From Halicephalobus mephisto (Eukaryota; Nematoda; Chromadorea; Rhabditida; Panagrolaimidae): a DNA stretch of 64,000 nt. Of the stretch, positions 24,001 through 34,982 are shown piece after piece; position 1 is the stretch's first letter; each line of letters starts with the position of its first letter. Location of the stretch: assembly GCA_009193035.1 (NCBI GenBank), contig SWDT01000086.1, positions 62,001 through 126,000 of the forward strand. Reading direction: 5' to 3'. The notes beneath the pieces were generated by a model. That model was not told the DNA's origin. It ran no database searches and worked only from the letters and a program-made list of their open reading frames with translations. Both the position numbers and the translations under genes were made by a program.

Positions 24001-25153
24001 GAAATTCACAGCAGCAGTCCAAAGGTATCGGGATTCGTTTACAAGTTTATTACCAGGAGTTGGGGATTTCTTCACTAAAAGATCAGGGATGCATTCGTAG
24101 ACAGTGTAGATGCTTATATACAAGGTTTCAGTAGTAGGAGGTTAGGTTTATTCAAAAATACCTCAGGGGGTTTGGGGTTTCACCTCCATCAGTGACTTGA
24201 ATTCATTCTTTGTACCGACAGATATTGTATAAAAATACTAGCTAAAGGTACATCGAAAATGACAGAACTGCCAAACCTACGAGAACCCTTATGGCGTTCT
24301 TGGTGGGAATTCTAGCCAGACATAAGGGGCTGAAGTAAAATCAAAACTCACTCATTCTCCAACTGGCAGGAATGTCGACAGTTTCGCGTTCTTCTACATC
24401 AAAACTAGACCCAAGAAACTCATACTCCAGAAGTCTTTTGTAGAACGACAGTAACGACTTCAAGTAGTTGAAGGGAACCTGAGCTCCGGGCTTCTTCATC
24501 GTCTCCGCGATCACGGTAAACTGATCAATGGCAATGTTGTTGAAATCCCGTAAAAACTTGTTTTGGAATTCGTTATGGGCGATCCGATGTTCCGTATTGC
24601 TTTCACTCGGCTTCTGTTCGTCGAAAGCCCCTATGACGGCGTGCAAGAGATTCAGCGCCAGAATTCCCTGAGCATCCATGTTCGTGAGAGCATTCTGAAC
24701 CTCCAGCAGGGACAATCGAAAGGGGAATTGCTTTTCTGTATCCTTGTAATGGAAGTTGAATTTGGATAAATTTGCATAAACTTCGGAAAGCTTCGTAACA
24801 ACAAAGTGCTCGACCGAACTCGCGTTCGAAGCCAAATATCCCAAAAGTTGGTTGCTCAATCTCAGTTGCTCTGACACCGGGATCGATATTCTTCGTTCTG
24901 TCAGCTGCTTCAAGGTTGTAGAAGCAATAATCCCAGCATGTGGCTGCTGAAAAACAGAAATTCATATATGAAACTCGAAAATTCGGGAACTTACTTCTCC
25001 TCTTTCTAAAAACTCCAAAATTAGGCCTAAATTATTAGAATCCTCTGCTAGTCGCTGGAAGGTCTGATCAGCTTCGCGTTGACGTTCACTGTTGGTCGGG
25101 TTATAGACCTCCCTTGCGGCTTCGTTCAGAAGCTGAATTCGCTGATCCACCAT
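21089..25153 (-). CDS. xpo-7-like: exportin-7 / RanBP16 family nuclear export receptor
   Basis: An importin-beta superfamily receptor that works with RanGTP in nucleocytoplasmic transport. Exons: 25153-24995, 24946-24352, 23855-23395, 23351-21764, 21606-21446, 21403-21089; all frames join to 1092 aa, close to the about 1087 aa of animal exportin-7. The start MVDQRIQLLNEAAREVY aligns with the usual N-terminus; upstream in-frame codons are unlikely. The importin-beta N-terminal region covers about residues 1-100 (LEFLERGEQPHAGIIASTTL). Diagnostic stretches are FLGSSFDVEERETVDIPASWR near 240 and ASVRRTLYDSEERSKIVS near 290, both matching family signatures, and the C-terminal SRPLHYMAGRVMFNSMYL. 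The protein is all alpha-helical HEAT-repeat-like without membrane segments. Introns are short except intron 2 (about 500 bp). It appears intact. Confidence 0.93.
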
Positions 25154-25239
25154 GGCCGAGATCGGATAAAAAACAAATACACGTATATCAGGATTAAGAA
25201 GAGACAACAACCATAAAACCTTCACTTAGATCTAGAAAC

Positions 25240-26400
25240 CAAAACTACCTGAAAAATAAAGGATGATTTATAAAAAAAAAAAAGAAAAAAATTATGAAAG
25301 AAAACTGCGGAAAATTCGGACGCAGAGAGTGAAAGGGGAACACAAAAAAAACTGGACAAAATGGTCCCTTTGTCGACTAAGTTTGTTTTTTCGGACAGTT
25401 TTGTTTGAAAAATCGGTTCGTTTTTTTCAATCAAAAATTTTATTAAAGTTTTTATAATTTGTAATTTTTGGAAATTTTATAGAATTTTGAGGGTTTTTAG
25501 GGAAGTTTTGAGAATATTATAGAACCTAGCAGATGATTCTGAAATTTTCCAAAGGATTTTGAAGTTTTCTAAAATCTCGTAGAATCCTAAAAATGGTCGA
25601 AATTTTTATAATTTTATAAAAATTCTATGATTATTTAGAACCTTAAATTTTTGTAGAAGTTTTGAGTTTTCGGAAATCAGAAAAATTCTCTAAAATCTAA
25701 TCAAGGATTCTGAAGTCTTCTAGGATTTTGATGAGATTTTTTGAATTTTCTAAAATCCAATAAAAAAATCTGAAGTCTCTGATCAATTTCTGATCTTCAG
25801 AACTCTAGTGGAAAATTCTGAAATCTTCTAGAATTTCATATAAGCTTCTGGAGTCTTCTAAAATCTTATAAACTTCTGGGGTCTTCCTAGAATTTCATAA
25901 AGTTCCTAAAATCTCATATAAGCTCCTAAGGTTTTCTTAGAATCTCATATAAGTACTTAAAATCCCATAAACTTCTGGTGTCATCTTAGAATCTCATACA
26001 AGTTCCTAAAATATCATATAAGCCTCTGGGTGTCTACTTAGGATCTTAGGTAAGTTTTTAGGATCTTCCTAGAATCTCATATAAATTCCTAAAATACCAT
26101 ATAAGCTCCTAAGATCTTCTTAGAATCTCATGCAAGTTCCTAGAGTCTTCCTAAAATTTTATGTAAGTTTCTGGAGTCTTCCTATAATCCCATATGAGTA
26201 CCTAAAATATCATGCAAGTACCTAAAATCTCATATAAGCTTCTGGTATCTTCCTAGAATTCCATATAAACTTCGGAAGTCTTCCTAGAATCTCATGCAGG
26301 CTTCTGAAATCTTTCATAATATTTTAAAACCTCCTAAAACTTCCAGAAATCCTCGAAACTATTAAAAATACAAATTATGAAAACTTCTAACAAGTTCTGG
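25240..26400. repeat. decayed repeats of TTCTAGAATCTCATATAAGCTCC type
   Basis: Upstream of the exportin gene, dozens of diverged short units contain CTTCCTAGAATCTCATATAAG followed by a CTTCTGGAGT-like phrase, about 30-40 bp apart. The block is most regular at 25,840-26,330. No gene was found. The open frame near 25,263 (+) and its opposite-strand partner are composition-driven. Confidence 0.65.
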
Positions 26401-26762
26401 AAATTCGTGTCGAGATCATTTTGCAACATTATTTATTTTAATAACTTTATTATTCAATTATTTTCTGCAATTTTATATAATCGTGATGTTTTGTTTAATG
26501 TTTTTCATTTTTATTAATAATTACTTTTTTAAGAAATTTTTATATGAAACTTATTTTAGGCCAAATTTAATTTTGCCGATATGGAATTCTGATGTCTGAA
26601 AACGTCAAAAATATTTTTTTATTTTTACTTTAATGCATTTTTGAAGTTACTTGATTGAATGCTCGAAATATTTCATGATTTTTCTATTTTTAAAATTTCG
26701 TTTTGATTTTTAGGGAAACCGAGGATTTGGAAGATGAGTGGTGAAGTTTTTTTTTAATTTAT

Positions 26763-27075
26763 TTTTTCATATATCCACTTTCAGATTGGATTACGAAAAA
26801 CCAAAGCCTGAATTTCTGAAACAACTTCTGGAGCTAGATTCAAAATTCATATTTTCTAAAATCGAGGAGTTTTTCATATATCCACTTTCAGATTGGATTA
26901 CGAAAAATCGAAGCCTGAATTTCTGAAACAACTTCTGGAACTAGATTCAGAATTCATGTTTTCTAAAATCGAGGAATTTTTCATACATCCACTTTCAGAT
27001 CGAATTACGAAAAACCGAAGCCCGAATTTTTGAAACAACTTCTGGAGCTAGATTCAGAATGCATGTTTTCTGAAG
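26763..27075. repeat. 107-bp tandem repeat, about three copies
   Basis: The phrase TTTCATATATCCACTTTCAG recurs at exact 107-bp steps, each copy continuing GATTGGATTACGAAAAACC and CTGAAACAACTTCTGGAGCTA. Copies differ by only a few bases, so the duplication is recent compared with the surrounding repeats. Confidence 0.85.
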
Positions 27076-27938
27076 TCAATGAACTCATGATATTTCGGAA
27101 GGTGTTCAAGGATGTAGGATTTTGGAACATTTTCTAGAAGCTATTTATGGAGATTCTGATTCTAAAACTTACTTTTGAAGCTAACAGATTCTGAATCTCT
27201 TTTTGAAAATTTTCTCTGAGATCTCGAGTTCTAAAATATTCCAGAAACTGCTATAGAAGACCTGGATTCTGAACCTTGTCCTAGAAATGACTTCAGAAAG
27301 CCTAAAATTCCGAATATTCCAGAAGGTTCAGATTCTGAATCATTTTTTTGAAGATGGTAAATTCAATTCCAGAGGATATTTCGGGAAGTTTAGATTCTGA
27401 ATCTGAGTTCTAAATCCACTTAAAAATCAGGAGAATCTCAATCCTGATTCAGAAGCCACTCGAAGATCCAAATTCCGCTTCTGAATCTCATTTCCGAAGA
27501 TGGCGAATCCCGAGCCGTGCTTCAGCCACTTCAGAAGACCTGGATTCTGAATCTCAATTATAAATCTACTTACGAAATGGATTCTGAATTCCTCAGAAAG
27601 CACTTCAAAGTCCGGTGTTAAGTCTTGTCCCGAAGCCGGCGGATTCTGAATCATGTTCCCGAGGATATTTCAGAAGACTCAGATGCCGAATCCCCTCCCG
27701 ACGCCCTAGGCTTCGGCATTTCGGACACATGAACAGAATTCCGACATTTTTGTCCTTTATCCTCCCGATTTTCGACTTTTTCGAAAACCAAAAATACCAC
27801 TTTCTCTCTCGATATTTATTTCGTGAGCCACTGCTCTTCTCTGTTTCTGAGGAAATGAGGCAATTTTCTCTTTGTGAAAAAAATTGAAAATTATTCCACT
27901 GACGCTTCATCTGGAACTTTTGGTCATTGGGTTCGGCT

Positions 27939-29741
27939 TTACTCAGAGATGACGACTGGCCGGAAGAAGGGGACTCGGGGTTTGGGACAGATTCGGGAAC
28001 ACTCTTGGATCATACAAGCACGGATCAGACGGAGGGTCGCCATGGCTTCTTCCTCTCCTGCTTGTCCAGGGACATGTCCGAGTTCGTGAGTCGCTGACTA
28101 AATTCAGAATTTTATTTTCGTGAAATTAAAAAAGAATAAAGTTACTTTGATATAACATTTCAGAAAAATTTAAAATTTCGACAATTAATTCCAAAATTAC
28201 AGTATTATAAAAATAATTTTTTTCATAAAATAGTCTCAACGCGAAATTTTGGAACTTTCTAGAAAAATTAAAAATTCCAAAATTACAGTATTATAAAAGT
28301 AATTTTTTTTATGAAATAATTCCAACGCGAAATTTCCTAACTTTTTTAAAAAATTTAAAATTTAATTTTTTTACGAAATTTCCCTAAAATTTATATATTT
28401 CGATATTTTTTTGTTTTTTCTAGAATTATACTGTAAAAATTAGAAACGGATTTTCTCACGAAATTGTTCCGTTTTGAATTTCCTGAACCTTCGAAGAACT
28501 CCGAAAATCGCATCATTTTAAAAACTAAAAATAAATGTTTTTTTGAAGTTGTTTCGACATGGAACTTCAGAAATTTTAAAAATTTCAGCGATATTGTGGA
28601 TAACTCTAAAAACATAAATTTTCGACGGTTTGAGAAGTTTTTATTGGATCCTAGAAAATTCTAAAAACGTCCCTAAGATTCTAGAAGGCTTCAGAATCTT
28701 TCGTAACATTTCAGAAGACTCCGGAAAATTCTACCGAGTTAGGGAAGATTCCAGAAGCTTTCATGAAAGTTTTGAAGGTTTTGGAAATTTTTGTAACTAT
28801 TGTGAACATATAGTCTCCATAATTAAGGATATCTGGAATATCCGAGATTAAACAATTCTCTCTCTATTAAATATAAAAGGAAACACGTCATATCAGACAG
28901 TATTCCCTGGGTATTACACTATTATATCACAATATTGTTGTTGTGGACACGTAGTCTCCACGATTAAGGATATCTAGAATATCCGAGGTTAATTAGTTCC
29001 CTCCCTACTGAGTATAAAAGGAAACGCGTCATATCAGACAGTATTCCCTGGGTATTACACTATTATATCACTATATTGCTATTATGGACACGTAGTCTCT
29101 ATGATTAGGGATATCTGGAATACTCGACGCTAACCAGTCCTCTGTCTACTAAAAAGTACGTGGTATCAGACGAGGTTCCTGAGTGTTTCACTATTATATC
29201 GTAATATTGCTATCGCGGACGTATAAGTTCCACGACGAGAAATATTCAGAACATTCGAGGCTAATCAGTGCCCTGTCTACTAAGAAATATAAAATGGAAC
29301 ACGTCATATTAAACAGTGTTCCCCAATGTCGTTTATATCTAATATTGCCCTATATTTGTGTCTAATGGAAGACAACAGTTGGATTCTGGAGTTCTTTGAT
29401 ATTCTTAAAATTTTCAAAAATTTCCACAAAATTATAGAATTTTAATTTTTCTGACAGAATTTTGATTTTTTAAAGTTAAAAATTACCTTAGCAATGGAGT
29501 ACCAACAGTCCATTTTGCAGCATCTGCAGGGCATCTCGACGGCTTGCTCGGTGGAGCAGCTCACGGCGTTTTCCTGGGATTTAGTGGGATCTGACGTAAC
29601 TGTCGGCAACTGGAGAGCCGTTCCAGAGGCTTGGGATACTGTAATTATTTTAATTAATTTTTATTTTTTTAAACAAAAATTACCGAAAGAAACTGCTACG
29701 ATGGAAAGTACTGAAGCAACGAAGACTTCTGATGACACCAT
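27939..29741 (-). CDS. small secreted cysteine-containing protein
   Basis: A three-exon gene read from the minus strand: 29741-29684, 29638-29487 and 28097-27939, all joined by GT-AG in frame to 122 aa. Residues 1-25 (MVSSEVFVASVLSIVAVSF then VSQASG) form a signal peptide. The mature part has seven cysteines in the pattern C..., CRCCKMDC, then CMIQECSRIC. WYSIA follows the first cluster, and an HELGHVPG stretch lies about ten residues later. Disulphide bonding and extracellular location are inferred. The acceptor-like TGTCTGACAG two bases before the ATG would suit SL1 trans-splicing. HELGH recalls zinc-protease HExxH, but it is HELGH within a very small protein, so I do not claim an enzyme. 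I recognise no named family. The long intron 2 (28,098-29,486) carries a dispersed repeat array. Confidence 0.75.
28800..29350. repeat. ~140-bp dispersed family, four tandem copies
   Basis: Copies start about 28,811, 28,951, 29,094 and 29,226 with AGTCTCCACGATTAAGGATA and contain AGTATAAAAGGAAAC and CAGTATTCCCTGGGTATTAC. They lie in the antisense direction inside the last intron of the secreted-protein gene. Related copies are in introns of the nAChR subunit (one) and of the second MFS gene (two). Confidence 0.85.
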
Positions 29742-30119
29742 TTCTGTCAGACAAGTGAAGCGGCTAAAAGTGGATTCAGAATTATTTCAAAAGTAGTTTC
29801 GATGGACTTTTCGACAATAATGAAAAAGATGCCAATTTTCATCAAGAGGACGGCTGTTGCCTGAGGCGGATCTCGGATTTGGCTTCCGAGACTCGTCATC
29901 CAGGAAACTCGCTTCAGTAGCCGGAAAAATCAAATTTTTTCTGAACAAAATTCAATTTTTATAAAATATACAAAAATAGTGCAAAAATTCATTTAAAATT
30001 TTTTTAAAATAAAAAATTCCAAAAAAAAAATACATCTGTTTTTTTAATTAAAAAAGTTATTTTTTTTAAAATGTGAAAAGTCTGTGGGGAATTTTCAATC
30101 TTGTAAAAAACCTAAAATG

Positions 30120-31600
30120 GGAAATCGATTCTCGCCACGAAAGCCCTGAACACTATGAAAAGTTCTTTTTCGAGTAAAAGTACAAGTTCGATTTCGGCTG
30201 GAAAATTTAAAAAAAATCGATTCTCGCCACGAAAATTCCTGAACACTACGAGAAGTCTTTTTTCAAGTACAAGTACAAGTTCGATTTCAGCCGGAAAATT
30301 TTAAAAAAAATCGATTCTCGCCACGAAAGCCCTGAACACTATGAAAAGTTCTTTTTCAAGTAAAAGTACAAGTTCGATTTGAGCCGGAAAATTTTAAAAA
30401 AAACCGATTCTCGCCACGAAAATTCCTGACACTATGAAAAGTTCTTTTTCAAGTAAAAGTACAAGTTCGATTTGAGCCGGAAAATTTTAAAAAAAATCTA
30501 TTCTCGCCACGAAAATTCCTGAACACCACGAGAAGTCCTTTTTTCAAGTACAAGTACAAGTTCGATTTCGGCCGGAAAATTAAAAAAAAACCGATTCTCG
30601 CCACGAAAATTCCTGAACATCATGAAGTTGTTTGTTTTTAGACAAAAATCAATTAAACATAAAAGTGGATTTAAAAAAATCAACTTATGTCACGAAAGGT
30701 CCTGATTATGAAGTTTTTTTGCAAATGAGACCGAAATTAAATATGTAAAAAATTTAAGAATGTAGTCAACTTTTATCACGAAAGATCTTAAAAAATATGA
30801 AATTGTTTATTATCATGTATGGATTAAATTTAATAAAAAATTTAAAAAAACGAAATTAACTCTCGTCACGAAAGTTCTTAAAAAGTATGAAATTATTTAT
30901 TATCAAGTATGAATCGAATTTGATTGAAAATTTAAAAATAAATTTAATTTAACTCTCGTCACGAAAAATTTTAAAAACTATGAAATTATTTGTTTTTAGA
31001 TATAAATCGAATTTGATTGAAAATTTAAAAATAAATTTAACTTAACTCTCGTTACGAAAGTTCTTAAAAATTATAAAATTGTTTGTTTTTAGATATGAAT
31101 CGAATTTGACTGAAAATTTAAAAATAAATTTAATTTAACTCTCGTCACGAAAAATTTTAAAAATTATAAAATTGTTTATTATCAAGTATGAATCGAATTT
31201 GACTGAAAATTTAAAAAAAAATAAAACTAACTTTTATCACAAAAAATCTTAAAAACAATGGAATTAATTATTTTCAGATATAAATTAAATTTAACCAAAA
31301 ATTTAAGTTAACTCTCGTCAGAAAAGTTAAAAATTGTAAAATTGTTTATCTTTAGGTATGAATCGAATTTGACTGAAAATGTAAAAGGAAAATAAAATTA
31401 ATTCTCGTCACGAAAGTTCTTGAAAATCTAGATAAGTTTCCTTATTCTCAAATGCAAATAAACTTTGACCCTAAAATAACTCAAGAAAATGAAGTCAACT
31501 TTCGACACGTAAGTTCTTCAAAACTATGAAGTTGTTTATTTTCAAGTATTAATTTAATTTGGTCAAAAATCCAAAAGAAAACTTGGATTTGCGAATCTGA
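30120..31600. repeat. TCTCGCCACGAAA tandem array decaying rightwards
   Basis: Six good copies of a unit of about 92 bp (CGATTCTCGCCACGAAA ... CCTGAACACTATGAAAAGTT ... AAGTACAAGTTCGATTT) at 30,124-30,640 are followed by ever more diverged copies (AACTCTCGTCACGAAAGTTC) to about 31,600. Remnants with the same core continue at 32,170-34,310. Confidence 0.85.
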
Positions 31601-31703
31601 GTGTTCCGTGTACCGATGAAGTAGATACTGTAGAAAAGCTTATTTAATAGATGCCTGAGACACAATATAAAATCAGTATCGAACTCGACACAAGTGACAA
31701 ATA

Positions 31704-31876
31704 CAGTCGAATTTGGATGTAATATACCCTCTTATGACAGGATAAAGCGTATGTTATAAGAAAGGATATATCACAGCGGAGGTAAATTTGAAGACAGACT
31801 AACCAAACTCACTCAGACTGTATGCTATAACAAGAGATATGTTATAGTGGGGGTATCTTATATCCAAGTTCTACTG
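31704..31876. mobile_element. TIR MITE, copy 1 of a tandem pair, 173 bp
   Basis: The ends are CAGTCGAATTTGGATGTAAT and the complement of ATATCCAAGTTCTACTG. The left side has a TA; on the right the TA is mutated to CA. Inner phrases CGTATGTTATAAGAAAGGATAT and GCTATAACAAGAGATATGTT are inverted too, so the whole element folds back. There is no ORF. Confidence 0.75.
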
Positions 31877-31903
31877 CATTTCAAGCTTAGAAACTTCGAA
31901 ATA

Positions 31904-32075
31904 CAGTCGAATTTGAATATAAGATACCCCCTTGGAGCCGGACAAAGCGTATGTTATAAGAAAGGATATATCATAGCGAGGGTGAATTTGAAGGCAAACT
32001 TAACCAAACTCACTCACCGTATGCTATAACAAGAGACATGTTATAACAGGGGTATCTTATATCCAAGTTCTACTG
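31904..32075. mobile_element. TIR MITE, copy 2, 172 bp, TA duplication
   Basis: This has the same ends and inner structure as the copy 27 bp upstream, with TA on both sides. The CAGTNGAA start and TA target are consistent with a pogo-like group. Two full elements this close suggest either targeted insertion or duplication after insertion. Confidence 0.78.
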
Positions 32076-32504
32076 TATTTTAATTTCTGCTAAGAGGAAC
32101 TGCATATTTCCTTGTCGATGCTAAGGGAATCCGTTCGGGACCAAGCCTTTCCTACTAAGGACGGAGTGCTCGATTCATCAAAAGTAAAGTTAACTGCCGC
32201 CACGTAAGTTCATGAATGTCAGGATGAAGTTGTTTGTTTCCAAATATAAGTGAACTTTAATCCAAAAAGAACCTAAGAGAACGAAATCAACTCTCACCAC
32301 GAAATTCCCAGAGGACTGTAAAAAGTTCTGTCATTTCCAAATGTGAATGAACTTTGTCCTTGTTACGATATGAACAAGCCAAGAGAAATCATACAATTAA
32401 AGTCTACAGTAAATGACAAATAAATCAACACGGTATATAACTGTCATGTCGATGTATTAATTGACTATTGCACAAGCGAGTCAGGTCTCGAAGGAAAATA
32501 CCCT

Positions 32505-32715
32505 ACTTACTAGATAATGGGCATACCGTATATCTAATATACAATGGGACATACCGTATATCTAATAGACAATGGGCATACTGTATATCTAATATACAAT
32601 GGGGCATACTGTACATACTAGACAATGGGCATACTGTATATCTAATATACAATGAACATACCGTATATCTAATAGACAATGGGCATACTGTACATGACAG
32701 ACCTAGTGTTGACTA
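32505..32715. repeat. ~35-bp minisatellite
   Basis: About six units of the form AATGGGCATACCGTATATCT and AATATAC/AATAGAC alternate. The array is open in one plus frame (tyrosine-rich translation) only as a by-product of the unit length. Confidence 0.85.
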
Positions 32716-32739
32716 GTTAGTTAATATATAATTGTCGTA

Positions 32740-34660
32740 TTTAATCTTATTGTTGTTCGGATAAATAGAAAACTCCCATATGCCTTACGCAACCACACCG
32801 GTTCATCGGGATCTAACAATAATAACATTAGGCATACCAAAAATAGCGAGAACCATTGATACAGCTAACACTACCACTATTTAGTCTACAGTATGACGGT
32901 TCCTAGAGGACGCTTTCTAACAACGAAAGTGGATTTATTCAAAGTGGCTTTTTCAAATAAGTTATACATCATTTTGTGAGTCTTGAAATACTGATTCAGA
33001 ATCTATTTCTTTAACTATCTTCTGAAGTAAGATAATCTGGAAAATCTCTAAATTTAGGATTGAATTTTTCTTGTTCTTCATCACTTTCGAAAAATTAATT
33101 AAACAACTGCAATCAGTGAAAAATAGACTTAATTATGAAGAAGAATTATTAAAATTGAATAAATTTAAAAAACAAACATCTCCGAAATGAAATCGACAAA
33201 TTTCGATGAAAATCTGAAGAAACATTTTTATATTTTTCTAATTTCTGATATATGAAATTTCTTACGTTTTTTTAATTTCTGATATATGAAATTTCTTATG
33301 TTTTTCTAATTTTTGATATATGGAATTTCTTACGTTTTTCTAATTCTTGATATATGAAATTTCTTATGTTTTTCTAATTTTCTCGTTCTAGAAGATAATC
33401 TAGTAAAAATTAAATAAGGATTCTGAATATGTATCTGATAAACTACAAAATCATCTATAACTTATTCCAAAAAGCCACTTCGAATAAAACGTCTTCTTTT
33501 GTAAGCTCGTTGGGCTTTGGCAGCTAATTCTATCCTAACAACCTTAAAGAATCTAAAAAACAAAAGTCAACTTTCACAGAGAAATTGAAAAATCATAATT
33601 TTCTCATTTATCGGTGAAAATAAAACATTTTAAAATCAATTGAAGAAAAAATGACTCTTGTCACGAAAGTCTCTAAAGACCATGATGAGGTCTGTAGTCT
33701 TCAGGTACACGTAAAATTTAATTCAAAAAACCAAGAATGAAGTCAACTTTTAAAAAATCCCTAAAGACTGACGAGCGTTTTTATTTACCAACACAAACGT
33801 AATTGTGCACAAAAAACAATCTGAGAAAAAGAATGAACTTTCACCACGGAAGCCCCTAAGGGCTCTGACGAATTTCCTTATTAATGAAAGTAGATCTTTG
33901 TGCACAAGATGGAACATAAAAAGATGGAGGAATTAATCCTTTTTGCGAAAGTCCCTAAAGATTATGATAAAGTTGCTTAATCTTAAATGCGAAATCAACT
34001 CGCAAGGAAATCCCTGAAGACTGACGATTTTTTCATTCTCAGATGAGAATAGAGTTGTGCACAAGACGACATCTAAGAATAACAACATTAACTTTCATCG
34101 CAGAAACTTCTGAAGACCATGATGAATTTCTCCCTTCTCAGATGATGATAGAATTCTGCACAAAACGATGTCTAAGAATATAGAGAACTCAACTCTCAAC
34201 GTTGAAGGTCATGAAAACTGACGAATTCTTTCTCAGATGATAATAGAATTCTGCACAAAACGATGTCTAAGAATATAGAGAACTCAACTCTCAACATGAA
34301 ACTTCATACTAAATACAGTACTATTATTCACTTTCATGTAAAAATCGAATTTGATCCAAAAAACGCCTATGTAATAATCACTTTTTATGACATTTGTTCC
34401 CTGATTTTGCAAAACTAATCTTGTTTTTCGTTTTTAGACTAATATTTTAATATTTAGATTAATCCAATACAGTAATCACTTAATCCAAAAGATTGACCTA
34501 AAAACTTTCAAAACTAGCACGAATCTCAAGGGTTAAATGCTTCAAATGAGTAACTGTTATGACATTATAAGAAAATTACACATACGTAAGGGAAGTTTAT
34601 GATGATATACAAAACTTTGTAAAGACACCAATTACTTACTATGACATGTTGAATTTACCT
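32740..34660. other. intergenic with diverged repeat modules, no gene
   Basis: The stretch contains a diverged module with ATTCTGAATATGTATCTGATAAA and TTATTCCAAAAAGCCACTT at 32,930-33,500, also traceable at 40.1, 40.9 and 41.9 kb, and a fourfold ATTTCTGATATATGAAATTT repeat at 33,240-33,370. A 90-bp direct duplication (GATAATAGAATTCTGCACAAAACG) lies at 34,140-34,300. No coding region is supported. Confidence 0.5.
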
Positions 34661-34669
34661 CCGTTATAT

Positions 34670-34982
34670 ACACAAAAACGATATATAGTATATAACGTAT
34701 CTATACATTGAAACAGTTCTGATGTATCAGATATATAATGTTTTATATCTTGATATATTAAATATAACACACTTATACATTATGCTCAGGTTATGTACCG
34801 ACACATTAGATCTATTTCTTATGTATAAAAAACGATACATAGTATATAACGTATCTATACATTGAAACGGTTCTAATGTATCGGATATAGAATGTTTTAT
34901 CTTGGTACATTGAACATAGCGCACTTATACATCATCTTCAAGTTATGTACCGGTACATTAGAGCTATTTCTTGTGTATTGCG
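34670..34982. mobile_element. TIR-bounded TA-rich element, inverted copy of 5.3-kb block
   Basis: The ends are ATACACAAAAACGATATATA and TATTTCTTGTGTAT. Read on the minus strand it contains one type A and one type B unit in the same order as at 5.3-5.8 kb (TTGAAGATGATGTATAAGTG, then CCTGAGCATAATGTATAAGTG). The resemblance is high along the whole unit. Confidence 0.7.

Noticed and set aside
27605..27910. 101-codon minus-strand frame downstream of the secreted-protein gene
   Set aside because: It lies after the stop of that gene, overlaps equally long plus frames, and has no family resemblance or splice support.
27939..28097. Zinc-metalloprotease call for the secreted protein based on its HELGH
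   Set aside because: The protein is only 122 aa, lacks the usual surrounding catalytic domain, and HELGH occurs in a different context; an enzyme claim is unsupported.
29494..29796. 100-codon plus-strand frame starting MEYQQSILQHLQG
   Set aside because: It is the antisense of the three-exon secreted-protein gene. The splice signals (TTACAG acceptor, AAG-GTAATT donor) and phase fit only the minus strand.
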